A DNA stretch of 64,000 bases, taken from NCBI RefSeq assembly GCF_002288385.1, contig NZ_CP016783.1, positions 372,001 through 436,000 of the forward strand, given 5' to 3'. Origin of the DNA: Candidatus Planktophila lacus (GTDB lineage: Bacteria > Actinomycetota > Actinomycetes > Nanopelagicales > Nanopelagicaceae). Positions 15,789-23,285 of the stretch are shown one piece after another. How positions within the stretch are numbered: position 1 is the first letter of the stretch; each line of letters begins with the position of its first letter. Under the pieces are notes generated by a model. The model was not told the DNA's origin and ran no database searches. It saw only the letters and a list, made by a program, of their open reading frames with translations. A program made the position numbers and the translations under genes.

Positions 15789-17114
15789 TTACCCGTTATC
15801 AGCGATAATCTTTCGCGCCTTTTCAGCCTGTTCTTTAGCGATCTGATCAATCGTCTTATCACCCTTTATCGCCGCCTGGTAGGCAGGAGATGCGAGAATT
15901 GCGATTGAGTTGTACCAAGGAATCTGTGGGTTAGAGAAGACTTTGCCTTCTCCCGCCTTCACAAAACCAAGGCTCATTTCTGAGTTAACTTGTGGATCAG
16001 CTTGTGCATCCAAACGAGAAGGAATGCGGTAGGTAACGTCGTTAATGCGAAGTTGATTTTCCTTATTCAAAAGGAACTTCATATACGCAATAGCAGCCGC
16101 ACGGTGCTTACTCTTTCGAGCAATGGCATAACCTGACTGGTTCAAGCTAGTAGTTGCAGAAACTCCGGCTGCTGCAGGAATTGGCGCTCCGGCCAACTTA
16201 CCTTTAGCTGCTGGGTTAGCTGTCAGGGCAACGCCAATTGTGTGAGGGCCAGTGATCATCATCGCTGCTTGTCCCTTACCAATCTGTACAGATGCTTCTG
16301 GGTATCCAGTTTGGAACTGACCTGGAGGAACGCAACCGACATCAACTGCATCCTTGTAAAGCTTAAGTGCAGCCTTCCATCCCGGAGAGTCAATTTCTGT
16401 GACCCATTTACCAGCAGAATTCTTGCCGACATCTACTGCTCCCATGTTGCGAGCAATTGTGTTAAATCGACCTTGACCAGAACCATTGTCGGTTCCAACC
16501 ATTGCCCATCCATATTGATCGATCTTTCCATCGCCATCAGTATCTTTTGTAAGAGCCTTACATACTGTGATGAACTCTTCGAATGACTTAGGTGGCTTTA
16601 CACCAGCCTTAGCAAAGAGGTCTGTGCGATACAAAATCGCTGTTGGAATGCTAAACCAAGGTGCAGAATAGATTTTTCCGCCGATAGTCATTTCGCCAAC
16701 ATTTTCCTTAGCAAAACCATCTATGTAATCCTGACCTAGAGCAGCGCGGAGTTCCAGAGGAATATTTAGCGCTGCCATCTTCACTGTATTAACAGCATCT
16801 GATGCATACATATCTGGAACGTTGCCAGCAATCGCCATTGCAGTGAGCTTTGTTACCAAATCGTTTGCTGGAACGCCAACAAACTTAATCTTAGTCTTTG
16901 GGCAAGCTTTCATGAATTTATCGGCAATTTCTTGCTCGACTAATCCATCTGGCTTCTCCAAAATAACAGTTGAAAGAACCGTTAAGGTTCCGGTAAATCT
17001 TGGACAGAACGAGGGGGTTATTGCAGCAGAAGCGGAGTTCAATGAAATTGTTCCGCTTACAGCAACGAGAGTTGCAGAGGCAACTGCAATAAACTTCCGT
17101 TTAGTTGCGCGCAT
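15789..17114 (-). CDS. Extracellular solute-binding protein, family 1 (sugar ABC importer)
   Basis: 441 residues. The N-terminal signal peptide (MRATKRKFIAVASATLVAVS, cleavage near NSASA-A) lacks a lipobox cysteine at the expected place, so it may be anchored another way. The mature part is a family 1 binding protein: GNVPDMYASDAVNTVKMAA, PWFSIPTAILYRTDLFAKAG (~150-170), an EF-hand-like DTDGDGKIDQYGW (~192-204) and GKGQAAMMITGP. It captures the sugar for the MalF/MalG-type permeases downstream. AAAGG precedes the ATG. It is the first gene of the operon and is controlled from the divergent region shared with the LacI gene. Confidence 0.93.
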   Translation of the reverse strand: MRATKRKFIAVASATLVAVSGTISLNSASAAITPSFCPRFTGTLTVLSTVILEKPDGLVEQEIADKFMKACPKTKIKFVGVPANDLVTKLTAMAIAGNVPDMYASDAVNTVKMAALNIPLELRAALGQDYIDGFAKENVGEMTIGGKIYSAPWFSIPTAILYRTDLFAKAGVKPPKSFEEFITVCKALTKDTDGDGKIDQYGWAMVGTDNGSGQGRFNTIARNMGAVDVGKNSAGKWVTEIDSPGWKAALKLYKDAVDVGCVPPGQFQTGYPEASVQIGKGQAAMMITGPHTIGVALTANPAAKGKLAGAPIPAAAGVSATTSLNQSGYAIARKSKHRAAAIAYMKFLLNKENQLRINDVTYRIPSRLDAQADPQVNSEMSLGFVKAGEGKVFSNPQIPWYNSIAILASPAYQAAIKGDKTIDQIAKEQAEKARKIIADNG

Positions 17115-17222
17115 TGTCGACCTTTCTCTTCAAGTTGATTTCCAAATGCATAGTCAAATTACTGCACAAATTGTTCAATAACTAGCAATTAAAGAAAAAA
17201 TTTTTGTTATAAAAACAAAGGG

Positions 17223-17262
17223 TTGAAACGTTCAAAATGAAGTTCCATTTTGAACTGTTCAA
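17223..17262. promoter_or_regulatory. Double palindromic operator between the ABC operon and the LacI gene
   Basis: Two related palindromes lie in the 232-bp divergent gap (17115-17346): TTGAAACGTTCAA (17223-17235) and TTGAACTGTTCAA (17250-17262). They are linked by a larger inverted repeat, TTCAAAATG (17231-17239) with CATTTTGAA (17246-17254). Centres are 27 bp apart. This is the expected place and form for LacI-family binding sites. The rest of the gap is A/T-rich and holds no gene. Confidence 0.75.
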
Positions 17263-17346
17263 CGATGCAACGAATTACGGGGTGTATTCCATGCTTAAAA
17301 ATAGCCTTTCCTTGACTTATCACCCCGTAGGGCGAAAAATTCCCAC

Positions 17347-18372
17347 ATGACAGTTAGCGTCCGCCACGTAGCACGCAGGGCCCGAGTCTCAATCGGAACT
17401 GTCTCCAATGTTCTTAATCGCCCCGAAATAGTTGCCCCAGCTACCTTGGTAAAAGTGCAGCAGGCGATGGATGAACTTGGATTTGTTTCGAGTAGCTTTG
17501 CAAAAAAGATTCATTCATCAAATTCAAAGACCCTTGCTCTCTTACTGCCGGATGTCTCAAACCCACTTTTCACTGAGATAGCCCGTGGCGCAGAAGATGC
17601 CGCAAACCAAAATGGATACTCATTATTCTTGTGCAACCACGATCACTCTCACGAGAAAGAACGCAAGTACATTCAAACTTTAGCTGGACAAAATGTGCAA
17701 GGCATCATGATCTGGCCTACCCGTGGCAAGACTGACAACCTTGATTTCCTACGTTCAAATAACATCGCAGTCACCTTGATTGATACCAACCGTTACTTCG
17801 ATGTCCATTGTTCTGCCAAAGTTGATGGCATAAGAGGTGGACATGTTGCGATTGGACACTTAGTAGACCTAGGGCATCGCGATATAACTTATGTTTACGA
17901 AAACACCATCAATCAATTTATTGAAAGAGGCGAAGGCGCAAAGCAAGCGGCCGAAGAAATGGGTGCCAACCTTAGTTTTATTGAAATTCCTTCACCAACA
18001 ACTCATGGGGGAGAGTTAGGCGCCAAGAAGTTCCTTGACTCTAAATCTAAATCCTCCGCCGTCTTCTGCGGAAATGACTTGATCGCACTTGGCTTTATGC
18101 GCGGTTTAATTGAAGCGGGAATAAGGATCCCAGAAGATATTTCCGTGATGGGATTTGATGATATTGAACTTGCTCCTAACGCCTTAGTACCGCTCACGAC
18201 CGTTGCACAGGATGGATACCAACTCGGCTACACCGCAACAGAGCTGGTGATTCAAGAATGTGAACTACCGGATACCCATATCCATCAACATGTACTTTTC
18301 CAGCCCGAGTTAGTTGAACGCTCTTCGACCGCTGAGCACCCAAGCGTTCGCGAGAAAATCTCAATCGCTTAA
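17347..18372 (+). CDS. LacI-family transcriptional regulator
   Basis: 341 residues. The N-terminal HTH is VRHVARRARVSIGTVSNVLN, followed by the hinge helix (APATLVKVQQAMDELGF). The rest is a periplasmic-binding-like effector domain (KTLALLLPDVSNPLFTEI, VFCGNDLIALGFMRG, ISVMGFDDIELA). It is divergent from the sugar importer operon, with a double palindrome between them, so it probably represses that operon and itself, and releases when the transported sugar or a metabolite binds. It may also act on the iol/dgo genes, but I saw no copy of the palindrome there. Confidence 0.92.
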   Translation: MTVSVRHVARRARVSIGTVSNVLNRPEIVAPATLVKVQQAMDELGFVSSSFAKKIHSSNSKTLALLLPDVSNPLFTEIARGAEDAANQNGYSLFLCNHDHSHEKERKYIQTLAGQNVQGIMIWPTRGKTDNLDFLRSNNIAVTLIDTNRYFDVHCSAKVDGIRGGHVAIGHLVDLGHRDITYVYENTINQFIERGEGAKQAAEEMGANLSFIEIPSPTTHGGELGAKKFLDSKSKSSAVFCGNDLIALGFMRGLIEAGIRIPEDISVMGFDDIELAPNALVPLTTVAQDGYQLGYTATELVIQECELPDTHIHQHVLFQPELVERSSTAEHPSVREKISIA

Positions 18373-18391
18373 CTGCAGGATCTGCTTCTGG

Positions 18392-18465
18392 TGGGACGGG
18401 TCGGACTTGAACCGACGACGACCGAATTATGAGTTCGGGGCTCTAACCAACTGAGCTACCGTCCC
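18392..18465 (-). tRNA. tRNA-Met (CAT)
   Basis: A full cloverleaf is readable on the minus strand: acceptor GGGACGG/CCGTCCC with discriminator A, D arm GCTC...GAGC, anticodon stem CCGAA/TTCGG around CTCATAA (anticodon CAT), and GGTTCAAGTCC T loop. The first base pair is G-C, so it is not the initiator type. tRNA-Ile2 with a modified CAT cannot be fully excluded. CCA is not encoded. Confidence 0.92.
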
Positions 18466-18494
18466 TAGTGGGGTTAACGCGAACTTTACTGTAC

Positions 18495-19121
18495 TTAGAG
18501 GCCGGCTTTGCCGAGTAGTTCGTTTAAGTGTTCTAAATGATGATCAGCATGCGGAAGTTCTTCGCGGGTATGCGTAGTTAGTACGCCAGCAACAGTGCAA
18601 CCAGCGCCTTTTGCTGATGTAACTCCACCGGGTGCATCTTCAATCGCCCAGCAAATATTTGTTGGAAGACCTAATCTTTCAGCGCCGAGAATAAATGGTT
18701 CTGGGAAAGGTTTTCCGCGAGTTACTTGATCAAAGGTTACTGAATTAGCAGGCATCGGAATCTTTCCTGCACGAGTACGGGCAATTGCTAAATCAGTTGT
18801 GCAAGAGGTAACGATCGTCCAAGGAATCTCACGATCATTTAATTCGGCAAGTAGTTCAAGTGCACCTGGTACGGCATGTACTCCATCGATATCTGCAATT
18901 TCTAGATCGGTAACCCGGCGAATCCATTTTTGGATCTCGGCTTCTTCGCGAGCGGCCAAGACTTTCCTTAAGGTTTGTTCGGCCGGAACACCATGATGGC
19001 CCGCAAGTGCTTGCAATGGAATACCAGCTTCATTGGCCATGGTGATCCAAGAGTTCATGACTGCTTCTTGGGAGTTAACCAAGGTGCCATCTAGATCAAA
19101 GAGAAATCCAATTTGGCTCAA
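18495..19121 (-). CDS. HAD-superfamily phosphatase
   Basis: 208 residues. Motif I FDLDGTLVNS (8-17), motif II TIVTSC (~101-106), motif III lysine in TRGKPFPEPF (~133-142) and motif IV IEDAPGG (~159-165) are all present, with a helical cap between motifs I and II. This is the beta-phosphoglucomutase/glycerol-3-phosphatase-like subgroup and probably dephosphorylates a small sugar or polyol phosphate; the substrate is not known. Its ATG overlaps the crtYd stop by 4 bp, so it is translated with the carotenoid genes. Confidence 0.87.
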   Translation of the reverse strand: MSQIGFLFDLDGTLVNSQEAVMNSWITMANEAGIPLQALAGHHGVPAEQTLRKVLAAREEAEIQKWIRRVTDLEIADIDGVHAVPGALELLAELNDREIPWTIVTSCTTDLAIARTRAGKIPMPANSVTFDQVTRGKPFPEPFILGAERLGLPTNICWAIEDAPGGVTSAKGAGCTVAGVLTTHTREELPHADHHLEHLNELLGKAGL

Positions 19122-19462
19122 TTACTTGGCTCGCTCTTATTTTTCTTATTAGGGCGTGGATCTTGTTGCATGCCGCGACGGCCCCAGAACTCCCACATAT
19201 CCATCGTTCCAAGTAAAAGAGCGAATCCAAATAGTAGATCTTCGGCAGGTGCGGAAAAGATACGAAGCCCAACGATTGCATCAGGGCTATACATAACGAT
19301 GTTGCGCGATGTGAGCCACCAATTTGTTAAGAATTGAAAGGGCAGGATGATTGCATAGCTTGTCCAGAATGCTGGGCGAGTAAGAAGTGAGTTTTTAAAG
19401 AGGAAGAGATCTGCCATCACGGCGACAGCAAAGGCGGTTATCGCAATATCGCTGTAGTTCAT
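19118..19462 (-). CDS. crtYd: Lycopene cyclase subunit, CrtYd-like
   Basis: 114 residues with three hydrophobic segments and the conserved SAPAEDLLFGFALLL motif of the heterodimeric actinobacterial lycopene cyclase. With CrtYc, encoded directly upstream with a 4-bp overlap, it closes the ends of lycopene to form beta-carotene in the membrane. Beta-carotene is the substrate of the Blh enzyme encoded divergently next door. The C-terminal tail is basic and soluble (RRGMQQDPRPNKKNK). Confidence 0.85.
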   Translation of the reverse strand: MNYSDIAITAFAVAVMADLFLFKNSLLTRPAFWTSYAIILPFQFLTNWWLTSRNIVMYSPDAIVGLRIFSAPAEDLLFGFALLLGTMDMWEFWGRRGMQQDPRPNKKNKSEPSN

Positions 19463-19794
19463 TTACCGAACTCATCTTTGCGCCAGTGAGGTTTCACCGT
19501 TGTTACACCTTCAATAGTCATGATTGCAGCCATCGGAATAACGATAAAGAAGAGGTACTCCTCGAGTGGAATGTTTAGTGGACCAACGATGCCGAGCATC
19601 TGATCGCGATCAAAGAACCAGTGCCCCTTTGAAATTGCATATGCATCCCACAATAAAAACAATGAACTAATTGGGAGAACACTGAGGATTACTCTTTTAA
19701 TTCGGCGAAGGACACCAACTTTAAGCGCGATCTCTAACCAGAAGGATCCGCAAACAGTAAAGATGAGCATCGCCATGTAACTCCACTTTTGCAC
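19459..19794 (-). CDS. crtYc: Lycopene cyclase subunit, CrtYc-like
   Basis: 111 residues, three hydrophobic segments, and the conserved motif NIPLEEYLFFIVIP shared by CrtYc and the fungal/archaeal-type cyclases. Its partner is CrtYd just downstream (ATGA overlap). The start is GTG at 19794. The other carotenoid genes (crtE, crtB, crtI) are not in the window, so the pathway is split. The 84-bp gap to the divergent blh gene should hold promoters for both. Confidence 0.86.
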   Translation of the reverse strand: MQKWSYMAMLIFTVCGSFWLEIALKVGVLRRIKRVILSVLPISSLFLLWDAYAISKGHWFFDRDQMLGIVGPLNIPLEEYLFFIVIPMAAIMTIEGVTTVKPHWRKDEFGK

Positions 19795-19878
19795 GGGTAG
19801 ATCTTCTCATGTAGAAACCGAAATCACCGGGCACGCTTTGGTAGTGTTACAGATATAACTCACAGGAAGGGGCCGACG

Positions 19879-20829
19879 ATGCGTGAAATAGAGCTCGACC
19901 TTCTTCTAAAAGTTCGAAAATATTCGCGTTACGCCGTTGGCGTCGCAATCGTTCTCTCTTTCGCCTTTGCACGGATTATTGAAGAGTCAGAGATTACCTG
20001 GCAGGTTCTCATCGCTCTCATCGCCCTAGCGATAGGAATTCCACATGGGGCGCTCGATCATTTGGTCACCTTGCCGCGCAGCAACTTTAAGAAGATGGCG
20101 CTCTTCATAACGCTCTATGTGGCAGTAGCAGTGCTTGCTGTCATAGCGCTCCTTACATGGAACGTCGTCGGATTTATTCTGGTTGTAGTTATGAGCGCAG
20201 TGCACTTTGGTATTGGTGATGCGGCATTTATCTCAGAGATTGATCGCCGCGGCGAAGAGAAGAAGCGCTTTCAGAAATATCTATATGCAACAGCTGCCGG
20301 AACCCTTCCTGTAGTTATTCCGTTAGTTAGCGATAAGAGCACTTCGGCGCTTGAAAAGGTAAACCCAGCGCTGGTTAATTGGCATCAAGGTTTGAATAAC
20401 GACTTGCTGCTCTGGGTAATGCTGATAACCGCATTCGCTCTTCTTCGCTTAGTACAACGCCGCCGCGATGGTGAAGCGATTGATTTAGTTCTGCTTTATT
20501 TATTGGCAGTTACCGCACCACCATTGGTTGCCTTTGCAGTTTATTTCGGATGCTGGCATGCCATGCGCCACACAGCACGATTGACTTTGACTTTGCCATC
20601 TTCACAGGAGGCGTTTACCAACGGCAGCGCTAAACGCGCATTTATTCGTGCAGTATTGCCAGGTACTCCAGCGCTCTTGGGCACATTTATCATCGCAGCG
20701 TTGATAGTTCTGCTTCGTGGTGACTCGCTCGATGATCAATTCTTATGGGTATCACTCGTTGTTGTTTGGGCTTTAACTGTTCCGCATATGGCGGTAACAG
20801 CGCGACTTGATCGAAAGGCTTTAAATTGA
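19879..20829 (+). CDS. blh: Brp/Blh-type beta-carotene 15,15'-dioxygenase (retinal synthesis)
   Basis: 316 residues with roughly seven to eight hydrophobic segments. Conserved histidine motifs of the family are seen: GIPHGALDH (~54-62), SAVHFGIGDA (~110-119), YFGCWHAMRHTARL (~223-236) and VPHMAVTARLD near the C-terminus; these bind iron. It splits beta-carotene into two retinal molecules, the chromophore of microbial rhodopsins. AGGAAGG precedes the ATG. The divergent crtYc/crtYd genes make its substrate. No opsin gene lies in this window, so the rhodopsin must be encoded elsewhere if present. Confidence 0.92.
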   Translation: MREIELDLLLKVRKYSRYAVGVAIVLSFAFARIIEESEITWQVLIALIALAIGIPHGALDHLVTLPRSNFKKMALFITLYVAVAVLAVIALLTWNVVGFILVVVMSAVHFGIGDAAFISEIDRRGEEKKRFQKYLYATAAGTLPVVIPLVSDKSTSALEKVNPALVNWHQGLNNDLLLWVMLITAFALLRLVQRRRDGEAIDLVLLYLLAVTAPPLVAFAVYFGCWHAMRHTARLTLTLPSSQEAFTNGSAKRAFIRAVLPGTPALLGTFIIAALIVLLRGDSLDDQFLWVSLVVVWALTVPHMAVTARLDRKALN

Positions 20830-21413
20830 AGTTACTGATTGCGCTAGCGATGGTCTTTATCTCTGCAGCCCCGGCAAACGCTGCGCCAAATTACATTTTC
20901 CCAGTTGCAGATTGTGCGGTTAAATATGTAAAGGCCCATCACGACTATGCAGCAAATGATATTGAAGCCAAGAAAGGTTGCAAATTCGTCTCGCCAGTAA
21001 ATGGCGTCATCGATGAAGTTAATCGCGTTGACAACTGGAGTGGTAAAACCAACCTGGGTATTGATCGCGGTGGTTTATATGTATCTGTAATTGGTGAAGA
21101 CGGCGTTCGTTATTACGGCTCGCACTTAACTTCGGTTGTCGCATCGATTCAACCGGGCCTTACTGTGAAAGCTGGGCAAATTCTGGGAAGAGTTGGCTCA
21201 ACTGGTAGCGCACGTGGAACATCACCACACCTTCACTTTGGAATCTCTTGGCCAACGCCAAGTGAGCCGAATGTCTGGTGGGTACGTCGCGGAGTTGTTG
21301 CGCCTTGGAAATATTTAGATGCCTGGAAAGCTGGAAAAGATTTATCGCCGGCTAAGGCAGTTGCTGCGGCGCTTGTTAAGAACGGTGAGATTCCACCACT
21401 TCCTAAGAAGTAA
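20826..21413 (+). CDS. Secreted M23-family (LytM-like) peptidase
   Basis: 195 residues. Short signal peptide (MKLLIALAMVFISAAPANA-A). The catalytic zinc motifs are HHDYAAND (His...Asp, ~38-45) and HLHFGIS (~133-139), with a GSHLTSVV stretch between. M23 peptidases cut peptide bonds in peptidoglycan cross-links. The TTG start overlaps the blh stop codon (AAATTGAAG), so translation is coupled to the retinal enzyme, an odd pairing that may only reflect packing. A strong terminator follows the stop codon. Confidence 0.88.
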   Translation: MKLLIALAMVFISAAPANAAPNYIFPVADCAVKYVKAHHDYAANDIEAKKGCKFVSPVNGVIDEVNRVDNWSGKTNLGIDRGGLYVSVIGEDGVRYYGSHLTSVVASIQPGLTVKAGQILGRVGSTGSARGTSPHLHFGISWPTPSEPNVWWVRRGVVAPWKYLDAWKAGKDLSPAKAVAAALVKNGEIPPLPKK

Positions 21414-21414
21414 A

Positions 21415-21455
21415 TAAAAAAATCCCCCACCGCTTTCGCGATGGGGGATTTTAGT
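21415..21455. terminator. Bidirectional Rho-independent terminator
   Basis: Arms AAATCCCCCA (21420-21429) and TGGGGGATTT (21442-21451), with a smaller CGC/GCG stem inside. A runs before and T runs after, so it works in both directions. It ends the blh-peptidase transcript and the convergent cold-shock gene. Confidence 0.9.
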
Positions 21456-21468
21456 AAACTAAGTGTTA

Positions 21469-21672
21469 TTAGTTAGCGTTCACTGCATCGGCCTGAGGAC
21501 CCTTTGGACCCTGTACGACCTCGAATGAAACTGACTGACCCTCTTCAAGGGACTTGTAACCGTTTCCTTGGATTGCTGAGTAGTGAACGAATACATCTTG
21601 TCCGCCACCATCAACTGCAATGAAACCGAAACCCTTTTCAGAGTTGAACCACTTAACTGTACCTGTTGCCAT
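21469..21672 (-). CDS. cspA: Cold-shock protein (CspA family)
   Basis: 67 residues, a single S1-like cold-shock domain. RNA-binding motifs RNP1 KGFGFI and RNP2 VFVHYS are intact, and [11 protein letters not shown] is the usual N-terminus. It binds single-stranded RNA and acts as an RNA chaperone. AAGGAAAAG precedes the ATG. A hairpin sits ~26 nt upstream of the start in the leader, and a strong terminator ends the gene. Confidence 0.97.
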   Translation of the reverse strand: MATGTVKWFNSEKGFGFIAVDGGGQDVFVHYSAIQGNGYKSLEEGQSVSFEVVQGPKGPQADAVNAN

Positions 21673-21697
21673 GTTTTACTTTTCCTTCGATATGTGG

Positions 21698-21720
21698 GTG
21701 TTTAAGAAATCCTCAAACAC
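21698..21720 (-). promoter_or_regulatory. Hairpin in the cold-shock mRNA leader
   Basis: In the minus-strand transcript GTGTTTGAG pairs with CTTAAACAC (one G-U pair) around a GATTT loop. It ends 25 nt before the cspA start. Leaders of cold-shock mRNAs commonly use such structures as thermosensors; that role here is inferred. The rest of the 287-nt gap to the next gene (21960) shows no gene. Confidence 0.45.
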
Positions 21721-21959
21721 GGTCTTCCTCTTGCGCCAGCGATACCGAGCAAAGCACTACTGCCATGAAACGGGTCCTGATTAAGCGTCCGACTAAGGAA
21801 AAGGGTACTGCCTACACACGAGTACACCTAACTGTGGTCTAGACAGTTACGCCTAAAGGGAGCAAAATTGGGTATCTAGATAGTAAATAGCAAGCGTTTA
21901 TGCCGCTGGGGAAGGTCGCATAGCGCGGTCTTGCTAGGTACTTACTAGGAGTTTGCAGA

Positions 21960-22484
21960 ATGCAAGAGCTAAATCCATCTGGCCAGAACAGAGACCGTTT
22001 AAAGGAATCTGTCGCCGGTTTACTTGTCATACATAGCGCACCTAATGCGCTACGCCCACACATCGAATGGGGCTTGCAATCAATCTTAGGTACTTGGCTA
22101 ACTTTGCAATGGCGTGATCAACCATGTGCACCAGGAACATATAGAACAACTGTTGAATTTCGAGATGTGCGAGGAAGCGCTGCGAAGATTGCATCTGCAC
22201 TTCGTGGCTGGCACTACTTGAGATTTGAAGTTCGCGAAGAATCCGAACTCGGGGGAGAGTTCTATCGATCAACTCCCGAGCTCGGAATTCATCGCGCAAG
22301 TATTGATGGACTTGGCAATATTGTTTTGACCGAACATCAAATTACGGAAGCGCTCGCCAAAGGCTTTGACGATCTTTCGATTCGCGATGCGATCGATGAA
22401 ATTCTGGGAAATCAATGGGAAAGAGAGTTAGCCCCATTTAGAGAAGTCGAAATCGATCAGATAATTCAACTCCGGGCGATCTAA
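21960..22484 (+). CDS. DUF3145 family protein
   Basis: 174 residues. LLVIHSAPNALRPHIEWGL (~22-40), SALRGWHYLRFEV (~80-92) and STPELGIHRASIDGLGNIVL match the actinobacteria-specific DUF3145 family. No catalytic motif, signal peptide or membrane span is visible, so it is a cytoplasmic protein of unknown role. AGGAG lies 9 nt before the ATG. It supports an actinobacterial origin for the window. Confidence 0.88.
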   Translation: MQELNPSGQNRDRLKESVAGLLVIHSAPNALRPHIEWGLQSILGTWLTLQWRDQPCAPGTYRTTVEFRDVRGSAAKIASALRGWHYLRFEVREESELGGEFYRSTPELGIHRASIDGLGNIVLTEHQITEALAKGFDDLSIRDAIDEILGNQWERELAPFREVEIDQIIQLRAI

Positions 22485-22499
22485 AGAATTTGAAATAGA

Positions 22500-22505
22500 T
22501 ATACT
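22500..22505 (+). promoter_or_regulatory. Leaderless -10 element (TATACT) for the SIMPL gene
   Basis: TATACT is followed by 6 nt (TAGACC) and then ATG 22512. No Shine-Dalgarno is present. The hexamer is close to the TATAAT consensus. Confidence 0.6.
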
Positions 22506-22511
22506 TAGACC

Positions 22512-23276
22512 ATGACAATCCCAGAGAGCCCAATTATCCAAATCGAACGCCGTAAAGCGATCGCTTTATTTGCATCTGTATTAATCCTCGCCGTTGCTTT
22601 ATTCGGGGGATTGGTGAAGATCGGTTGGGGCATTTCTGCGCGCACTGATAGCGGAATAGTTGTAACTGGTTCGGCGCGCACTGAAGCCGTCGCCGATAAC
22701 GCGGTATGGACTCTCTCTGTCTCGCTATCTCGTCCTAAGGTTGCGGATGCAGTTTCAAAGGTCGGCAGCGATGTTGAAGCAGTCACTAAGTATTTAACTG
22801 ATGGCGGAATCCCATCAGAGGCTCTAACTCTGGGACCAGTTTCAACTTATGGCCAAGAAGAATGGGTCAACGGAAATTCGACTGGTCGCATCCTTAACTA
22901 CCGCGCTAGTCGCGATGTAACGGTGCGCACCAAAGATGTTGAGTTGGTCTCTAAACTTTCTCAAGGTATCGGAAGCATTTTGCAATCAGGTGTAAATGTA
23001 AATAACTACGGTCCGCAGTATTACATCTCAACTTTGGCTGAACTTCGCCCGCAGTTATTGGAAGAGGCAATGAAAGATGCCAAGGTGCGCGCTGATGCGA
23101 TCACCAAAGCCGTGGGCAGTCACGTCGGCGTAGTCACAGGTGTAAAGAGCGGTGTATTTCAGGTGACAACGCCAGATTCGACTATGACTTCCGATGGTGG
23201 CGCTTATGACACTACAACGATTAAAAAGACTGTTACATCGACTGTCTCGGTTACCTTTACGGTAAATAACGACTAA
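22512..23276 (+). CDS. SIMPL-domain (DUF541) protein, membrane-anchored
   Basis: 254 residues. One hydrophobic segment (~16-37, IALFASVLILAVALFGGLV) anchors the N-terminus; the rest is an outside SIMPL/DUF541 domain starting with IVVTGSARTEAVADNAVWTL. Members form oligomers and are linked to envelope stress, but no enzyme activity is established. Leaderless promoter upstream. Its TAA stop forms the first half of the -10 hexamer of the next gene. Confidence 0.87.
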   Translation: MTIPESPIIQIERRKAIALFASVLILAVALFGGLVKIGWGISARTDSGIVVTGSARTEAVADNAVWTLSVSLSRPKVADAVSKVGSDVEAVTKYLTDGGIPSEALTLGPVSTYGQEEWVNGNSTGRILNYRASRDVTVRTKDVELVSKLSQGIGSILQSGVNVNNYGPQYYISTLAELRPQLLEEAMKDAKVRADAITKAVGSHVGVVTGVKSGVFQVTTPDSTMTSDGGAYDTTTIKKTVTSTVSVTFTVNND

Positions 23277-23279
23277 AGT
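23274..23279 (+). promoter_or_regulatory. Leaderless -10 (TAAAGT) built on the SIMPL stop codon
   Basis: The TAA stop of the SIMPL gene (23274-23276) plus AGT makes TAAAGT, followed by TTTTTC (6 nt) and ATG 23286 of the cupin gene. Confidence 0.5.
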
Positions 23280-23285
23280 TTTTTC

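Noticed and set aside
16242-16586. Plus-strand open frame of 114 codons
   Set aside because: Antisense shadow of the sugar-binding protein gene.
18392-18465. Initiator tRNA-fMet
   Set aside because: The acceptor begins with a paired G-C and the anticodon stem lacks the three G-C pairs of initiator tRNA.
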